This document shows, in pieces, positions 38,952 through 47,608 of a DNA stretch of 64,000 nt (position 1 is its first letter; each line of letters opens with the position of its first letter). A model generated the notes under the pieces. That model saw only the letters and a program-made list of their open reading frames with translations. It had not been told where the DNA came from and did no database searches. Made by a program: the position numbers and the translations under genes. The stretch is from Halobacillus litoralis. Its GTDB lineage: Bacteria > Bacillota > Bacilli > Bacillales > Halobacillaceae. The DNA lies in assembly GCF_009856445.1 (NCBI RefSeq), contig NZ_WMFA01000002.1:806001-870000 (forward strand), given 5' to 3'.

Positions 38952-39087
38952 TTGGATAAAAAAGAATGGCTTGTGTGTATAGGGGTCCAGACTTTTTTCG
39001 CTGGCCTCTGTTCCACCAATGAAGCGGGTGTAGGAGAATCATTCGTTCATGGAGGTGAACACCTGCTTGATGTCATCCTTTATACCG

Positions 39088-39115
39088 TTGTATTTTCAGA
39101 AAAATGTGATAAAAT
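39088..39115 (+). promoter_or_regulatory. Probable sigma-A promoter of the tetR gene
   Basis: TTGTAT (39088-39093) and TAAAAT (39110-39115) with a 16-base spacer, about 30 bases before the start. Confidence 0.6.
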
Positions 39116-39146
39116 GAGTGTATATTCAGCAGATGGGAGTTGATGT

Positions 39147-39779
39147 ATGAGCGATTTGCGAGAAAAAATCATCCAGACATCTTTAGAACTGTTCGACCGC
39201 CATGGTTTTCACGGCGTCACAGTAAAACAAATTGTACAGCAGACGAACACATCAAAAGGCGGCTTCTATCATCATTTCCAGTCAAAGGATGAACTTCTAT
39301 TCGTTATTCACGACACGTTTATTACATATGTATTGAAAGAAGCACAGGCCGCTAACGTTACTCATTCTTCCCCTATACCGAAAGTACAGGCGATCATTCA
39401 ATCGTTTGTTCAGGTATTCGACTTGTACAAACCACATATCTCGGTGTTTTATCAGGAAAGCCTGTATTTAAAACCAGCGTATGAGGAAGAAATCAAAGGG
39501 AAGCGTGATGAGTTCAAACGGATGGTGTTCAATGTCATTGACGAAGGTCAAAAATCCGGCCACTTCCGTAAAGAGCTGCCGCTTGAGATTACAGGGATGG
39601 CGATCTTAGGTATGGTCAACTGGATCTATAAATGGTACAGGCGGGATGGGACATACACCATCGATCAAATCGCAGAGGTTTTCACTGATCTGGTGCTGCA
39701 CTTTTTGCTTCCAGGTAAAGAAGACAGTGAATATTTTCGTCATATGTTAAAAGTTCCTTTTTTTTATGAAAGTGAGTAA
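39147..39779 (+). CDS. TetR/AcrR-family regulator of the yng operon
   Basis: The 210-residue protein has an N-terminal TetR helix-turn-helix (residues 5-52: KIIQTSLELFDRHGFHGVTVKQIVQQTNTSKGGFYHHF as family blocks) and a C-terminal ligand-binding helical domain (FKRMVFNVIDEGQKSGHFRKEL, ITGMAILGMVNWIYKWYR). It precedes the acyl-CoA dehydrogenase by 69 bases; a TetR-type palindrome lies in that gap. Repression relieved by an acyl-CoA is likely (inference from related fatty-acid and branched-chain regulators). Confidence 0.9.
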   Translation: MSDLREKIIQTSLELFDRHGFHGVTVKQIVQQTNTSKGGFYHHFQSKDELLFVIHDTFITYVLKEAQAANVTHSSPIPKVQAIIQSFVQVFDLYKPHISVFYQESLYLKPAYEEEIKGKRDEFKRMVFNVIDEGQKSGHFRKELPLEITGMAILGMVNWIYKWYRRDGTYTIDQIAEVFTDLVLHFLLPGKEDSEYFRHMLKVPFFYESE

Positions 39780-39807
39780 ACGCTTTCATTATATTTATCA
39801 TTAAAAC

Positions 39808-39825
39808 AGACCAACCAGTCGGTCT
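39808..39825. promoter_or_regulatory. TetR-type operator upstream of yngJ
   Basis: AGACCAACCAGTCGGTCT is an almost perfect 18-bp palindrome, with two positions per arm off symmetry. It lies 24 bases before the acyl-CoA dehydrogenase start, just behind the TetR gene. Confidence 0.75.
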
Positions 39826-39848
39826 TTATTTCCCTAAGGAGGAATCAT

Positions 39849-40991
39849 ATGAATTTCGATTTAACGAAAGAGCAGGAAATGACAAGGAAAATGGTCCGTG
39901 ATTTTTCAGAAGATGTGATTGCACCAATAGCGGTGGATATCGACATCAACAGTGAATTCCCGAAAGATATCTTTGATGAAATGGGCAAGCTTGGGCTTCT
40001 CGGTATCCCATTCCCTGAAGAGTATGGCGGATCCGGGGGAGATACGATCAGTTATGCTCTTGCTGTTGAAGAGATCGGTCGTGTTTGTGGTTCTACGGGT
40101 CTCAGTTACGCTGCTGCTGTTTCACTGGGAGCAAGCCCCATCTATTATTTCGGGACAGAAGAACAAAAACAAGAGTTCTTAACTCCTCTAGCTAAAGGAG
40201 AAGGATTAGCGTCTTTTGGATTGACAGAACCGAATGCCGGTTCCGATGCAGGAGGTACGAAGACGCGTGCCGAATTGAAAGGTGACCACTACGTGATCAA
40301 TGGAGAAAAGTGCTGGATTACAAATGCTGAATATGCGAGGTCCATCACGGTCACGGCTGTTTCAGGAAAGCGTGACGACGGGAAGAACATCATATCCGCT
40401 TTCATCGTTCCAAAAGATACACCAGGTATGAAGATTACCAGTCCTTATGACAAAATGGGCGTCCGAGGTTCGAACACGTCTGAAATCATCTTAGAAGATG
40501 TGAAAGTGCCGAAAGAAAATATTCTCGGAGATCCAGAAAAAGGGTTCAAACAATTCCTTTACACATTGGATGGGGGAAGAATTTCCATTGCTGCTCTAGC
40601 AGTAGGAATCGCACAAGCTTCATTGGACCGCGCCCTCGCTTATGCAAAAGAACGGAAACAGTTCGGTCAGCCGATTACTAAATTCCAGGCCATTCAGTTT
40701 AAGCTGGCAGACATGGCGATGGAAGTGGAACTTGCTCGGAACATGGTTTTAAAAGCAGCCTGGTTGAAAGATCAAGGAAGGAATTTCACAAAAGAATCGG
40801 CCTACGCAAAACTTTTCGCTTCAGAGACGGCTTTCCGATCTGCTAATCAGGCCATTCAAATTCATGGTGGATATGGATATATGAGAGAGTACGAAGTCGA
40901 ACGTTTTCTCCGTGATGCAAAACTTCTTGAGATTGGTGAAGGAACATCAGAAATCCAGCGCTTGGTCATTGCCCGTCAGTTAGGTTGCTAA
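39849..40991 (+). CDS. yngJ: Acyl-CoA dehydrogenase (YngJ type, probably isovaleryl-CoA)
   Basis: The 380-residue FAD enzyme oxidises short or branched acyl-CoA. FAD-binding segments [22 protein letters not shown] and the C-terminal [16 protein letters not shown] are present; the Glu in that motif matches the catalytic base of short- and medium-chain enzymes rather than the relocated Glu of mammalian isovaleryl-CoA dehydrogenase. Operon context with methylcrotonyl-CoA carboxylase and HMG-CoA lyase points to leucine breakdown. AAGGAGGA precedes the ATG. Confidence 0.92.
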   Translation: MNFDLTKEQEMTRKMVRDFSEDVIAPIAVDIDINSEFPKDIFDEMGKLGLLGIPFPEEYGGSGGDTISYALAVEEIGRVCGSTGLSYAAAVSLGASPIYYFGTEEQKQEFLTPLAKGEGLASFGLTEPNAGSDAGGTKTRAELKGDHYVINGEKCWITNAEYARSITVTAVSGKRDDGKNIISAFIVPKDTPGMKITSPYDKMGVRGSNTSEIILEDVKVPKENILGDPEKGFKQFLYTLDGGRISIAALAVGIAQASLDRALAYAKERKQFGQPITKFQAIQFKLADMAMEVELARNMVLKAAWLKDQGRNFTKESAYAKLFASETAFRSANQAIQIHGGYGYMREYEVERFLRDAKLLEIGEGTSEIQRLVIARQLGC

Positions 40992-41014
40992 ATCATTTTA
41001 AAGGAGGAAATCTT

Positions 41015-42655
41015 ATGTCCTTATTAGAACAGACGGTTGGTGAATTGTTAGAACAGCAGGCCGAAGCTTATCCGGACCATGAGGCGTTCGTTTATCCTGA
41101 GCTGGATCTTAGGAAGACCTATGCTGAATTCAACGATATGACGGATGAAGTAGCCAAGGGATTTATGGCTCTAGGGATTGAAAAAGGAGAGCATGTCGCC
41201 ATTTGGTCGGATAACAAGCCGGAGTGGCTTCAATCACAATTTGCCTCCGGAAAAATGGGTGGCGTACTCGTCACTGTCAATACGAACTATCGGGCTCAGG
41301 AGCTCGAATACCTATTAAAACAATCCGATGCTTCCACATTGATTCTTGCTGAAGAATTCAAAGGAACCTCATATATTGATATTTTGAAAGAAATCTGTCC
41401 GGAGCTTGAAACCTCTGAAAAAGGTGATCTTCAAAGTGATCGTCTTCCTTTCTTAAAGAATATCGTTGTTTTGAGTGACAAGTCCTACCGCGGCTGTTAT
41501 TCATGGCAGGATATCCTTGATATGGGGATGACCGTAAATGATGGGGAATTGAAAGAGCGGAAAGAAACGCTTCACCATCGTGATGTGATCAACATGCAGT
41601 ACACTTCAGGAACAACTGGCTTTCCTAAAGGGGTCATGCTGAGTCATTACAATATCGTAAACAACGGAAATCAGGTAGCGGATTGTATGCGCCTTACAGA
41701 AGATGACCGCCTCTGTATTCCCGTGCCATTTTTCCACTGTTTCGGGTGTGTGTTAGGAACGATGGCTGCTGTTTCCAAAGGGACAACGATGGTTATTCTG
41801 GAGCAATTTGATCCGAAAAAAGTACTCCAGGCTGTGAAAGAGGAAAACTGTACAGCGCTTCATGGAGTGCCTACCATGTTCATTGCCGAATTGAACCACC
41901 CAGAATATGAAGACTTGAAGCCTTCGACTTTACGAACAGGAATCATGGCAGGCTCTACCTGTCCGATGGAAGTCATGAAGAGTGTGATCGAAGATATGGG
42001 AGCGGAAGAAATCACGATTGCTTATGGTCAGACGGAGTCATCACCTGTCATCACACAGACAAAAGCGGATGATCCGATTAATTTGAGAGTGAGCAGCGTC
42101 GGCCAGGCCCATCCAAACGTTGAAGTGAAAATTATTGAACCCGCCACAGGTGAAGAAGTGGATACAGGGACTCCTGGTGAACTTTGTACGCGAGGATATC
42201 TCGTGATGGAAGGGTACTACAAAAACGAGGAAGCCACAATGACTGCGATCGATCCGGATGGCTGGCTGCATACAGGAGATATTGCAGTGATGGATGAAAA
42301 TGGTTATGTCGAAATTACCGGTAGAATCAAAGATATGATTATTCGCGGAGGCGAAAATGTCTATCCGAGAGAAATTGAAGAATTTTTGTATCAGCATCCG
42401 GATGTTCTCGATGTCCAAGTGGTTGGTGTTCCAGATGAGAAGTACGGGGAAGAGATCATGGCTTGGATCATTCCTAAAGAAGGTAAACAATTAAATGAAA
42501 GCGATATCAGGGAATTCAGTGAAGGGAAAATATCGAAACATAAAATTCCTCGATATATAACCTTCACAGATGAGTACCCAATGACGGCGAGCGGAAAGAT
42601 CCAGAAGTTCAGACTCCGTGAACATGCGCTTGAAATGATGAACTTAAAATCCTAA
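41015..42655 (+). CDS. yngI: AMP-forming acyl-CoA synthetase (YngI type)
   Basis: The 546-residue ligase activates a fatty or branched acid to acyl-CoA through an acyl-adenylate. Motifs: P-loop-like YTSGTTGFPKG, YGQTESSP, GWLHTGD, IKDMIIRGGENVYPREIEE and the catalytic lysine near TASGKIQKFRLRE. It corresponds to B. subtilis YngI. ATG at 41015 fits AAGGAGGAAA; the frame is open from 40985 but overlaps yngJ. Exact substrate is not visible. Confidence 0.92.
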   Translation: MSLLEQTVGELLEQQAEAYPDHEAFVYPELDLRKTYAEFNDMTDEVAKGFMALGIEKGEHVAIWSDNKPEWLQSQFASGKMGGVLVTVNTNYRAQELEYLLKQSDASTLILAEEFKGTSYIDILKEICPELETSEKGDLQSDRLPFLKNIVVLSDKSYRGCYSWQDILDMGMTVNDGELKERKETLHHRDVINMQYTSGTTGFPKGVMLSHYNIVNNGNQVADCMRLTEDDRLCIPVPFFHCFGCVLGTMAAVSKGTTMVILEQFDPKKVLQAVKEENCTALHGVPTMFIAELNHPEYEDLKPSTLRTGIMAGSTCPMEVMKSVIEDMGAEEITIAYGQTESSPVITQTKADDPINLRVSSVGQAHPNVEVKIIEPATGEEVDTGTPGELCTRGYLVMEGYYKNEEATMTAIDPDGWLHTGDIAVMDENGYVEITGRIKDMIIRGGENVYPREIEEFLYQHPDVLDVQVVGVPDEKYGEEIMAWIIPKEGKQLNESDIREFSEGKISKHKIPRYITFTDEYPMTASGKIQKFRLREHALEMMNLKS

Positions 42656-42672
42656 CGAAGAGGTGATCCCTG

Positions 42673-44028
42673 TTGTTTCAAAAAATATTAATTGCCAACC
42701 GTGGAGAGATTGCATCCCGAATTATTCGGACGTGCCAAAGATTGAACATCCAAACAGTGGCTGTCTACTCGGAAGCGGATCAGCAAGCTCCTTATGTACG
42801 AATGGCTGATGAGAGCTATCTTATTGGAAAACCACGCGTGAATGAATCGTACCTGAACATCGATAAAATCTTACAGGTGGCCAAGGACTCCGGAGCGGAA
42901 GCGATTCATCCGGGATACGGTCTTTTAAGTGAAAATGCGGAGTTTGCGAAAAGAACGGAAGAAGCAGGCTTCACGTTTATCGGACCGGATGCCGATGTCA
43001 TTGCAAAAATGGGAGATAAGATTGCCGCGAGGGCGGAAATGAAAGCGGCTGGTGTCCCTATTATTCCTGGAACCGAAGATGCAGTTGCGAACTCCGACGA
43101 TGCCAAAAAAATTGCTGTCGAGTTCGGTTATCCTGTCATGCTGAAAGCGGCGGCTGGAGGCGGTGGTATCGGCATGCAGGCGGTCTATAACGATGAAGAA
43201 CTGGAAAAAGCGTTTGAAGGCAACTCCAAACGAGCGCAGGCCTTTTTCGGTGATGGGAAGATGTTCATCGAAAAATTAATCGAGCATCCGCGTCACATTG
43301 AAATTCAAGTGCTTGCTGATCGTCACGGTAATGCCGTCCATTTGTTTGAACGCGAATGTTCCATTCAGCGCAGGCACCAAAAAGTTGTCGAGGAGGCCCC
43401 GTCACCGGTCCTTTCAGAAAAGACACGGGAGAAAATGGGTGAAAGTGCTCTGAAGGCGGTTTCCTCTCTCGGCTATTCCAATGCCGGTACAATTGAGTTT
43501 CTGGTCGATGATCAGGAGAATTTCTATTTCCTTGAAATGAATACACGTTTGCAAGTCGAGCACCCGGTCACCGAACAAATTACAGGGGTCGACCTTGTCG
43601 AACAACAATTGAGGGTAGCAGACGGGGAACATTTATCCATCCAGCAGAAGGATTTGATCATTGACGGCCACGCCATTGAAGTGAGGATTTATGCCGAAGA
43701 TCCAAATACTTTCTATCCTTCACCAGGTAAATTGACGAAAATGGTTCTGCCGGAAGGACCAGGAGTACGGCATGAATTAGCGGTAGAAGGAGATTCACAA
43801 GTGACTCCGTTCTATGACCCGATGATTGCGAAACTTGTCATTCATGGAGAAAACCGTGAAGACGCGATTGAACGTCTTACAAAAGCCCTTCATGAATACG
43901 AAATTGAAGGCATCAAATGCAACCTGACGATGCTGAAGAGCGTCGTCACCCATGAGAAATTCAAAGAAGGCGAAACGAAAACCACATTTGTAGAAAACTA
44001 TTACCTACCAACATTGACAAATCATTAA
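42673..44028 (+). CDS. yngH: Biotin carboxylase subunit (YngH type)
   Basis: The 451-residue enzyme carboxylates biotin with ATP and bicarbonate. It starts MFQKILIANRGEIASRIIRT and has the ATP-grasp motifs AAAGGGGIGMQ, HIEIQVLADRHGN, FLEMNTRLQVEHPVTE. No biotin carrier domain is fused; that is the next gene. TTG at 42673 follows GAGGTGAT. With the carrier and carboxyltransferase it probably forms methylcrotonyl-CoA carboxylase rather than acetyl-CoA carboxylase. Confidence 0.94.
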   Translation: MFQKILIANRGEIASRIIRTCQRLNIQTVAVYSEADQQAPYVRMADESYLIGKPRVNESYLNIDKILQVAKDSGAEAIHPGYGLLSENAEFAKRTEEAGFTFIGPDADVIAKMGDKIAARAEMKAAGVPIIPGTEDAVANSDDAKKIAVEFGYPVMLKAAAGGGGIGMQAVYNDEELEKAFEGNSKRAQAFFGDGKMFIEKLIEHPRHIEIQVLADRHGNAVHLFERECSIQRRHQKVVEEAPSPVLSEKTREKMGESALKAVSSLGYSNAGTIEFLVDDQENFYFLEMNTRLQVEHPVTEQITGVDLVEQQLRVADGEHLSIQQKDLIIDGHAIEVRIYAEDPNTFYPSPGKLTKMVLPEGPGVRHELAVEGDSQVTPFYDPMIAKLVIHGENREDAIERLTKALHEYEIEGIKCNLTMLKSVVTHEKFKEGETKTTFVENYYLPTLTNH

Positions 44029-44040
44029 GGAGGAATAATC

Positions 44041-44253
44041 ATGACAGAAATTAAAGCATCCATGGCAGGAAGTGTATGGAAAATTGTTGCAGCAGAAGGT
44101 ACGAAAGTGAACGACGGGGAGGATATTGCGATCCTCGAATCTATGAAAATGGAGATTCCGATCCCTACAGAAACCTCGGGAACAGTCAAAGAGTTAAAAG
44201 TAAGCGAAGGGGATTTCGTCAACGAAGGAGACGTCATCGCCATTATTGAATAA
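44041..44253 (+). CDS. yngHB: Stand-alone biotin carrier protein (YngHB type)
   Basis: The 70-residue protein is a single biotinyl/lipoyl domain. The biotinylated lysine is Lys36 in ESMKMEIP. It is a free carrier, whereas in many bacteria this domain is fused to the carboxylase; B. subtilis has the same arrangement (YngHB). AAGGAGG precedes the ATG by the usual distance. Confidence 0.94.
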   Translation: MTEIKASMAGSVWKIVAAEGTKVNDGEDIAILESMKMEIPIPTETSGTVKELKVSEGDFVNEGDVIAIIE

Positions 44254-44266
44254 ACAGGAGGTTCGT

Positions 44267-45175
44267 ATGATGGAATGGCCTGAAAAAGTCACAATTAAAG
44301 AAGTCGGTCCACGTGATGGCCTGCAGAATGAACCTGTAGAAGTACCGCTTGAAGATAAGGTTGCCTGGATCGATCTCTTATCTGAAGCGGGTTACTCGTA
44401 CATTGAATTCAGTTCATTCGTCCATCCAAAGTGGATTCCACAGTTGAAAGATGCAAAGGAAGTGGCAGCGAAGATCTCACGGAAAGAGGGGGTCACCTAT
44501 GCTGCCCTGGTCCCCAACCGGCGGGGGCTTGAAGCAGCGATCGATACGGACGTGGATGAAGTATCTGTATTCATGTCCGCTTCCGATACGCATAACAAAA
44601 AAAACATCAACAAGACGCTGGAGGAAACGTATCCAGTCCTTAAAGAGGTCGTGCAAGAAGCCAAGTTAGAAGGCAAAACTGTAAGAGGTTATCTTTCCAC
44701 GGTGTTCGGGTGCCCTTATGAAGGAGACATTGCTACAGACCAGGTGGCAAGGGTAAGTGAGCGTTTACTGGAAATGGGTATTGATGAATTGTCTTTAGGA
44801 GACACAATCGGTGTTGCAAATCCGAGGCAAGTTGATCAAGCTCTTCACGAATGGAAACAATGGCTTCCTTTCGACAAGCTTGCCATGCATTTTCATAATA
44901 CAAGGGGAATGGCCTTATCCAACGTCCTTGTCTCCATGCAGCATAACATCACCACTTTTGATGCAGCGCTTGGAGGACTCGGGGGCTGCCCATACGCAAA
45001 GGGAGCTTCCGGGAATTTAGCCACAGACGATCTTGTACACATGCTTCATCAGATGGGCATTGAAACAGGGATCAATGAAGAAAAACTGAAGGAAGCGGCG
45101 ATTTATATCCAACGCGTGTTGAATAAATCACTGCCGAGTCATCAAATGCAGGTGGTAAATAAAGAAAGGGTGTAA
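44267..45175 (+). CDS. yngG: Hydroxymethylglutaryl-CoA lyase (YngG type)
   Basis: The 302-residue TIM-barrel enzyme splits HMG-CoA to acetoacetate and acetyl-CoA. It has KEVGPRDGLQNEP at the N-terminus, SVFMSASDTHNKKN, the HFHNTRGMAL metal site and the GGLGGCPYAKGASGN loop with the catalytic cysteine. Two adjacent ATGs (44267 and 44270) both fit CAGGAGG; a longer frame from 44246 overlaps the carrier gene. Confidence 0.94.
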   Translation: MMEWPEKVTIKEVGPRDGLQNEPVEVPLEDKVAWIDLLSEAGYSYIEFSSFVHPKWIPQLKDAKEVAAKISRKEGVTYAALVPNRRGLEAAIDTDVDEVSVFMSASDTHNKKNINKTLEETYPVLKEVVQEAKLEGKTVRGYLSTVFGCPYEGDIATDQVARVSERLLEMGIDELSLGDTIGVANPRQVDQALHEWKQWLPFDKLAMHFHNTRGMALSNVLVSMQHNITTFDAALGGLGGCPYAKGASGNLATDDLVHMLHQMGIETGINEEKLKEAAIYIQRVLNKSLPSHQMQVVNKERV

Positions 45176-45178
45176 CGG

Positions 45179-45961
45179 ATGGAGGAACTAGTCGCGTTAG
45201 AAGAGATTTCCCCTCACGTGTATGTACTGAAATTGAACCGGCCGGATGCAGCGAATGCATTGTCTTCAGATCTACTTGACCAACTGCAGGAAAAAGCACA
45301 CGAGATTAACAGGCGTCAGGAGATCAGAGTCGTTTTAGTGACCGGGGAAGGAAATAAAGCCTTTTGTGCAGGTGCTGATTTGAAAGAAAGAAAGGGAATG
45401 AGTGACGAAGAAGTCGTCCAGACCGTAACCAAAATCGGAGATACGGTTCGAATGATCGAAGATATCCATGTACCTACGATTGCTGTCATCAATGGGGTCG
45501 CATTTGGCGGTGGATTAGAGCTTGCGCTTGCTTGTGACTTACGGATGATGAGTACGTCTACCAAAGTAGGACTGACGGAAACATCGCTTGCCATTATTCC
45601 GGGAGCTGGCGGAACCCAGCGTCTATCCAGGCTGATTGGGATTGGCCAGGCAAAAGCGATGATCTATTCAGCGAAGCCGGTGGAAGCCAACCGTGCTTAT
45701 TCCCTCGGACTTGTCGAATATATCCATGAACCACAGTTTCTTATGGAAGAAGCGAAGGACCTTGCGGCATGCATTGCACGGAACGGACCGGTAGCTATGA
45801 AGCAGGCAAAAAAAGCGATCAATCAAGGGTATGATACCGATTTATCTTCAGGTCTTGAGATTGAGCGCGCCTGTTATAAAAAGACGATTCCAACTGATGA
45901 TCGCGTGGAAGGACTTCAAGCGTTCCAGGAAAAAAGGAAGCCGGAATACAAAGGAGAATAA
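45179..45961 (+). CDS. yngF: Enoyl-CoA hydratase family, probable methylglutaconyl-CoA hydratase (YngF type)
   Basis: The 260-residue crotonase-fold enzyme has the oxyanion-hole segments FCAGADLKERKGM and FGGGLELALACDLR plus the catalytic Glu region LTETSLAIIPGAGGTQRL. In this operon the expected reaction is hydration of 3-methylglutaconyl-CoA to HMG-CoA, the link between the carboxylase and the lyase. Three bases separate it from yngG. Confidence 0.92.
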   Translation: MEELVALEEISPHVYVLKLNRPDAANALSSDLLDQLQEKAHEINRRQEIRVVLVTGEGNKAFCAGADLKERKGMSDEEVVQTVTKIGDTVRMIEDIHVPTIAVINGVAFGGGLELALACDLRMMSTSTKVGLTETSLAIIPGAGGTQRLSRLIGIGQAKAMIYSAKPVEANRAYSLGLVEYIHEPQFLMEEAKDLAACIARNGPVAMKQAKKAINQGYDTDLSSGLEIERACYKKTIPTDDRVEGLQAFQEKRKPEYKGE

Positions 45962-45964
45962 AAG

Positions 45965-47506
45965 GTGGAAAAAACGATGCCTACAAATGAAACGTTAGAA
46001 GAACGAACGAAGAAAATTGCTTCTGGTGGTGCGGAAAAATATCATAGCAAGAACGCAGAAAAAGGGAAAATGTTCGTCCGTGAACGTTTACAGCTTTTGT
46101 TTGATGACGACATCGATATCGAAGATGCTTTTTTCGCCAATTGCCAGGATGAATCCCTTCCTGCTGACGGCGTGGTCACAGGGATCGGGCGAATTAACGG
46201 AGAGAAAGTATGCGTGATGGCTAACGATTCAACCGTTAAAGCAGGATCCTGGGGTGCGCGGACAGTTGAGAAGATTATCCGGATTCAGGAAACCGCATTA
46301 AAACTGAATGTCCCTATGCTTTACCTTGTAGACTCGGCGGGGGCAAGGATTACCGATCAGGTAGAGATGTTCCCTAACCGCCGCGGGGCAGGACGTATTT
46401 TCCATAATCAGATCAAACTATCCGGCCGCGTGCCACAAGTCTGCTTACTATTCGGACCATCCGCAGCGGGCGGGGCTTACATACCTGCCTTTTGCGACAT
46501 CGTCGTGATGGTCGATGGCAATGCATCCATGTATTTAGGATCTCCACGTATGGCAGAAAAAGTCATCGGTGAAAAAGTGACACTTGAGGAAATGGGCGGT
46601 GCGAATATGCATTGTTCGGTCTCCGGATGCGGAGATGTGCTGGCTAAAGACGAAAGTGATGCGATTGCCTATGCCAGAAAGTATTTGAGTTACTTCCCGC
46701 AGTCCTACCGGGAACTTCCGAAAAAGGCAGATTCGAGGGAGCCTGCTCCTTTTGAGAAAAGTGTGGAAGAACTGATTCCTAAGAACCAAAATGCACCCTT
46801 TGATATGTATCAGTTGATCGATCGTCTTATTGATGATCATTCGTTCTGCGAAATCAAGAAAAAGTTTGCTCCTGAACTCATTACCGGGCTTTCAAGAATT
46901 GAAGGACGGCCTGTGGGGATTATCGCTAACCAGCCGAGAGCAAAGGGCGGGGTTCTATTCCCTGATTCTGCGGATAAAGCGGCGAAATTCATCCAGCTCT
47001 GTGACGCCTTTAATATTCCACTACTGTTTCTTGCTGATATTCCAGGGTTCATGATCGGAACAAAGGTTGAGCGAGCAGGGATTATCCGTCACGGTGCGAA
47101 AATGCTTTCTGCTATGAGTGAAGCAACGGTACCGAAAATTTCTGTTGTAGTCCGCAAAGCATATGGAGCAGGGCTCTATGCGATGGCAGGGCCGGCGTTT
47201 GAGCCAGATGCGTGTCTAGCCTTGCCAACAGCACAAATTGCTGTCATGGGGCCGGAAGCGGCTGTGAACGCCGTGTATGCCAATAAGATTGCTGCGCTGC
47301 CTGAAGAGGAGCGACCGGCTTTCATCAAGGAAAAGCATGAAGAATACAAAGAGAACATTGATATCTATCGGTTGGCTTCTGAGATGGTCATCGATGACAT
47401 CGTTCAGCCGAATAAGCTGCGCGAAGAGCTTTCCACCAGATACGATGCCTACGAAACAAAAGACGTGTTGTTTACTGAAAGAAAACACGGCGTCTATCCG
47501 GTCTGA
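45965..47506 (+). CDS. yngE: Carboxyltransferase subunit of methylcrotonyl-CoA carboxylase (YngE type)
   Basis: The 513-residue protein fuses the two crotonase-like halves of a carboxyltransferase: N half with ERTKKIASGGAEKYH, LYLVDSAGARITDQ and FGPSAAGGAYIPAFCD, C half with FLADIPGFMIGTKVERAGIIRHGAKM and RKAYGAGLYAM. It transfers CO2 from biotin to methylcrotonyl-CoA (inference from operon). GTG at 45965 is the first start; the ATG at 45977 with AAAGGTGG is an equally good choice. A strong terminator ends the operon. Confidence 0.93.
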   Translation: MEKTMPTNETLEERTKKIASGGAEKYHSKNAEKGKMFVRERLQLLFDDDIDIEDAFFANCQDESLPADGVVTGIGRINGEKVCVMANDSTVKAGSWGARTVEKIIRIQETALKLNVPMLYLVDSAGARITDQVEMFPNRRGAGRIFHNQIKLSGRVPQVCLLFGPSAAGGAYIPAFCDIVVMVDGNASMYLGSPRMAEKVIGEKVTLEEMGGANMHCSVSGCGDVLAKDESDAIAYARKYLSYFPQSYRELPKKADSREPAPFEKSVEELIPKNQNAPFDMYQLIDRLIDDHSFCEIKKKFAPELITGLSRIEGRPVGIIANQPRAKGGVLFPDSADKAAKFIQLCDAFNIPLLFLADIPGFMIGTKVERAGIIRHGAKMLSAMSEATVPKISVVVRKAYGAGLYAMAGPAFEPDACLALPTAQIAVMGPEAAVNAVYANKIAALPEEERPAFIKEKHEEYKENIDIYRLASEMVIDDIVQPNKLREELSTRYDAYETKDVLFTERKHGVYPV

Positions 47507-47548
47507 CAAAAAGGTTCCTGGACAACATTGGTCCAGGAACCTTTTTTA
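47507..47548. terminator. Rho-independent terminator after yngE
   Basis: The arms AAAAAGGTTCCTGGAC and GTCCAGGAACCTTTTT around AACATTG; T runs on both strands, so it may also serve the convergent pseudogene. Confidence 0.93.
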
Positions 47549-47608
47549 TTGGATACGACATGTTAATAGAACGATTTCTAGCAACCTCATACAAAAGGGT
47601 GGTACTTC

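Noticed and set aside
38952-39143. 63-codon frame before the TetR gene
   Set aside because: It has no ribosome site, overlaps the parC terminator tail and the tetR promoter, and resembles no protein I know.
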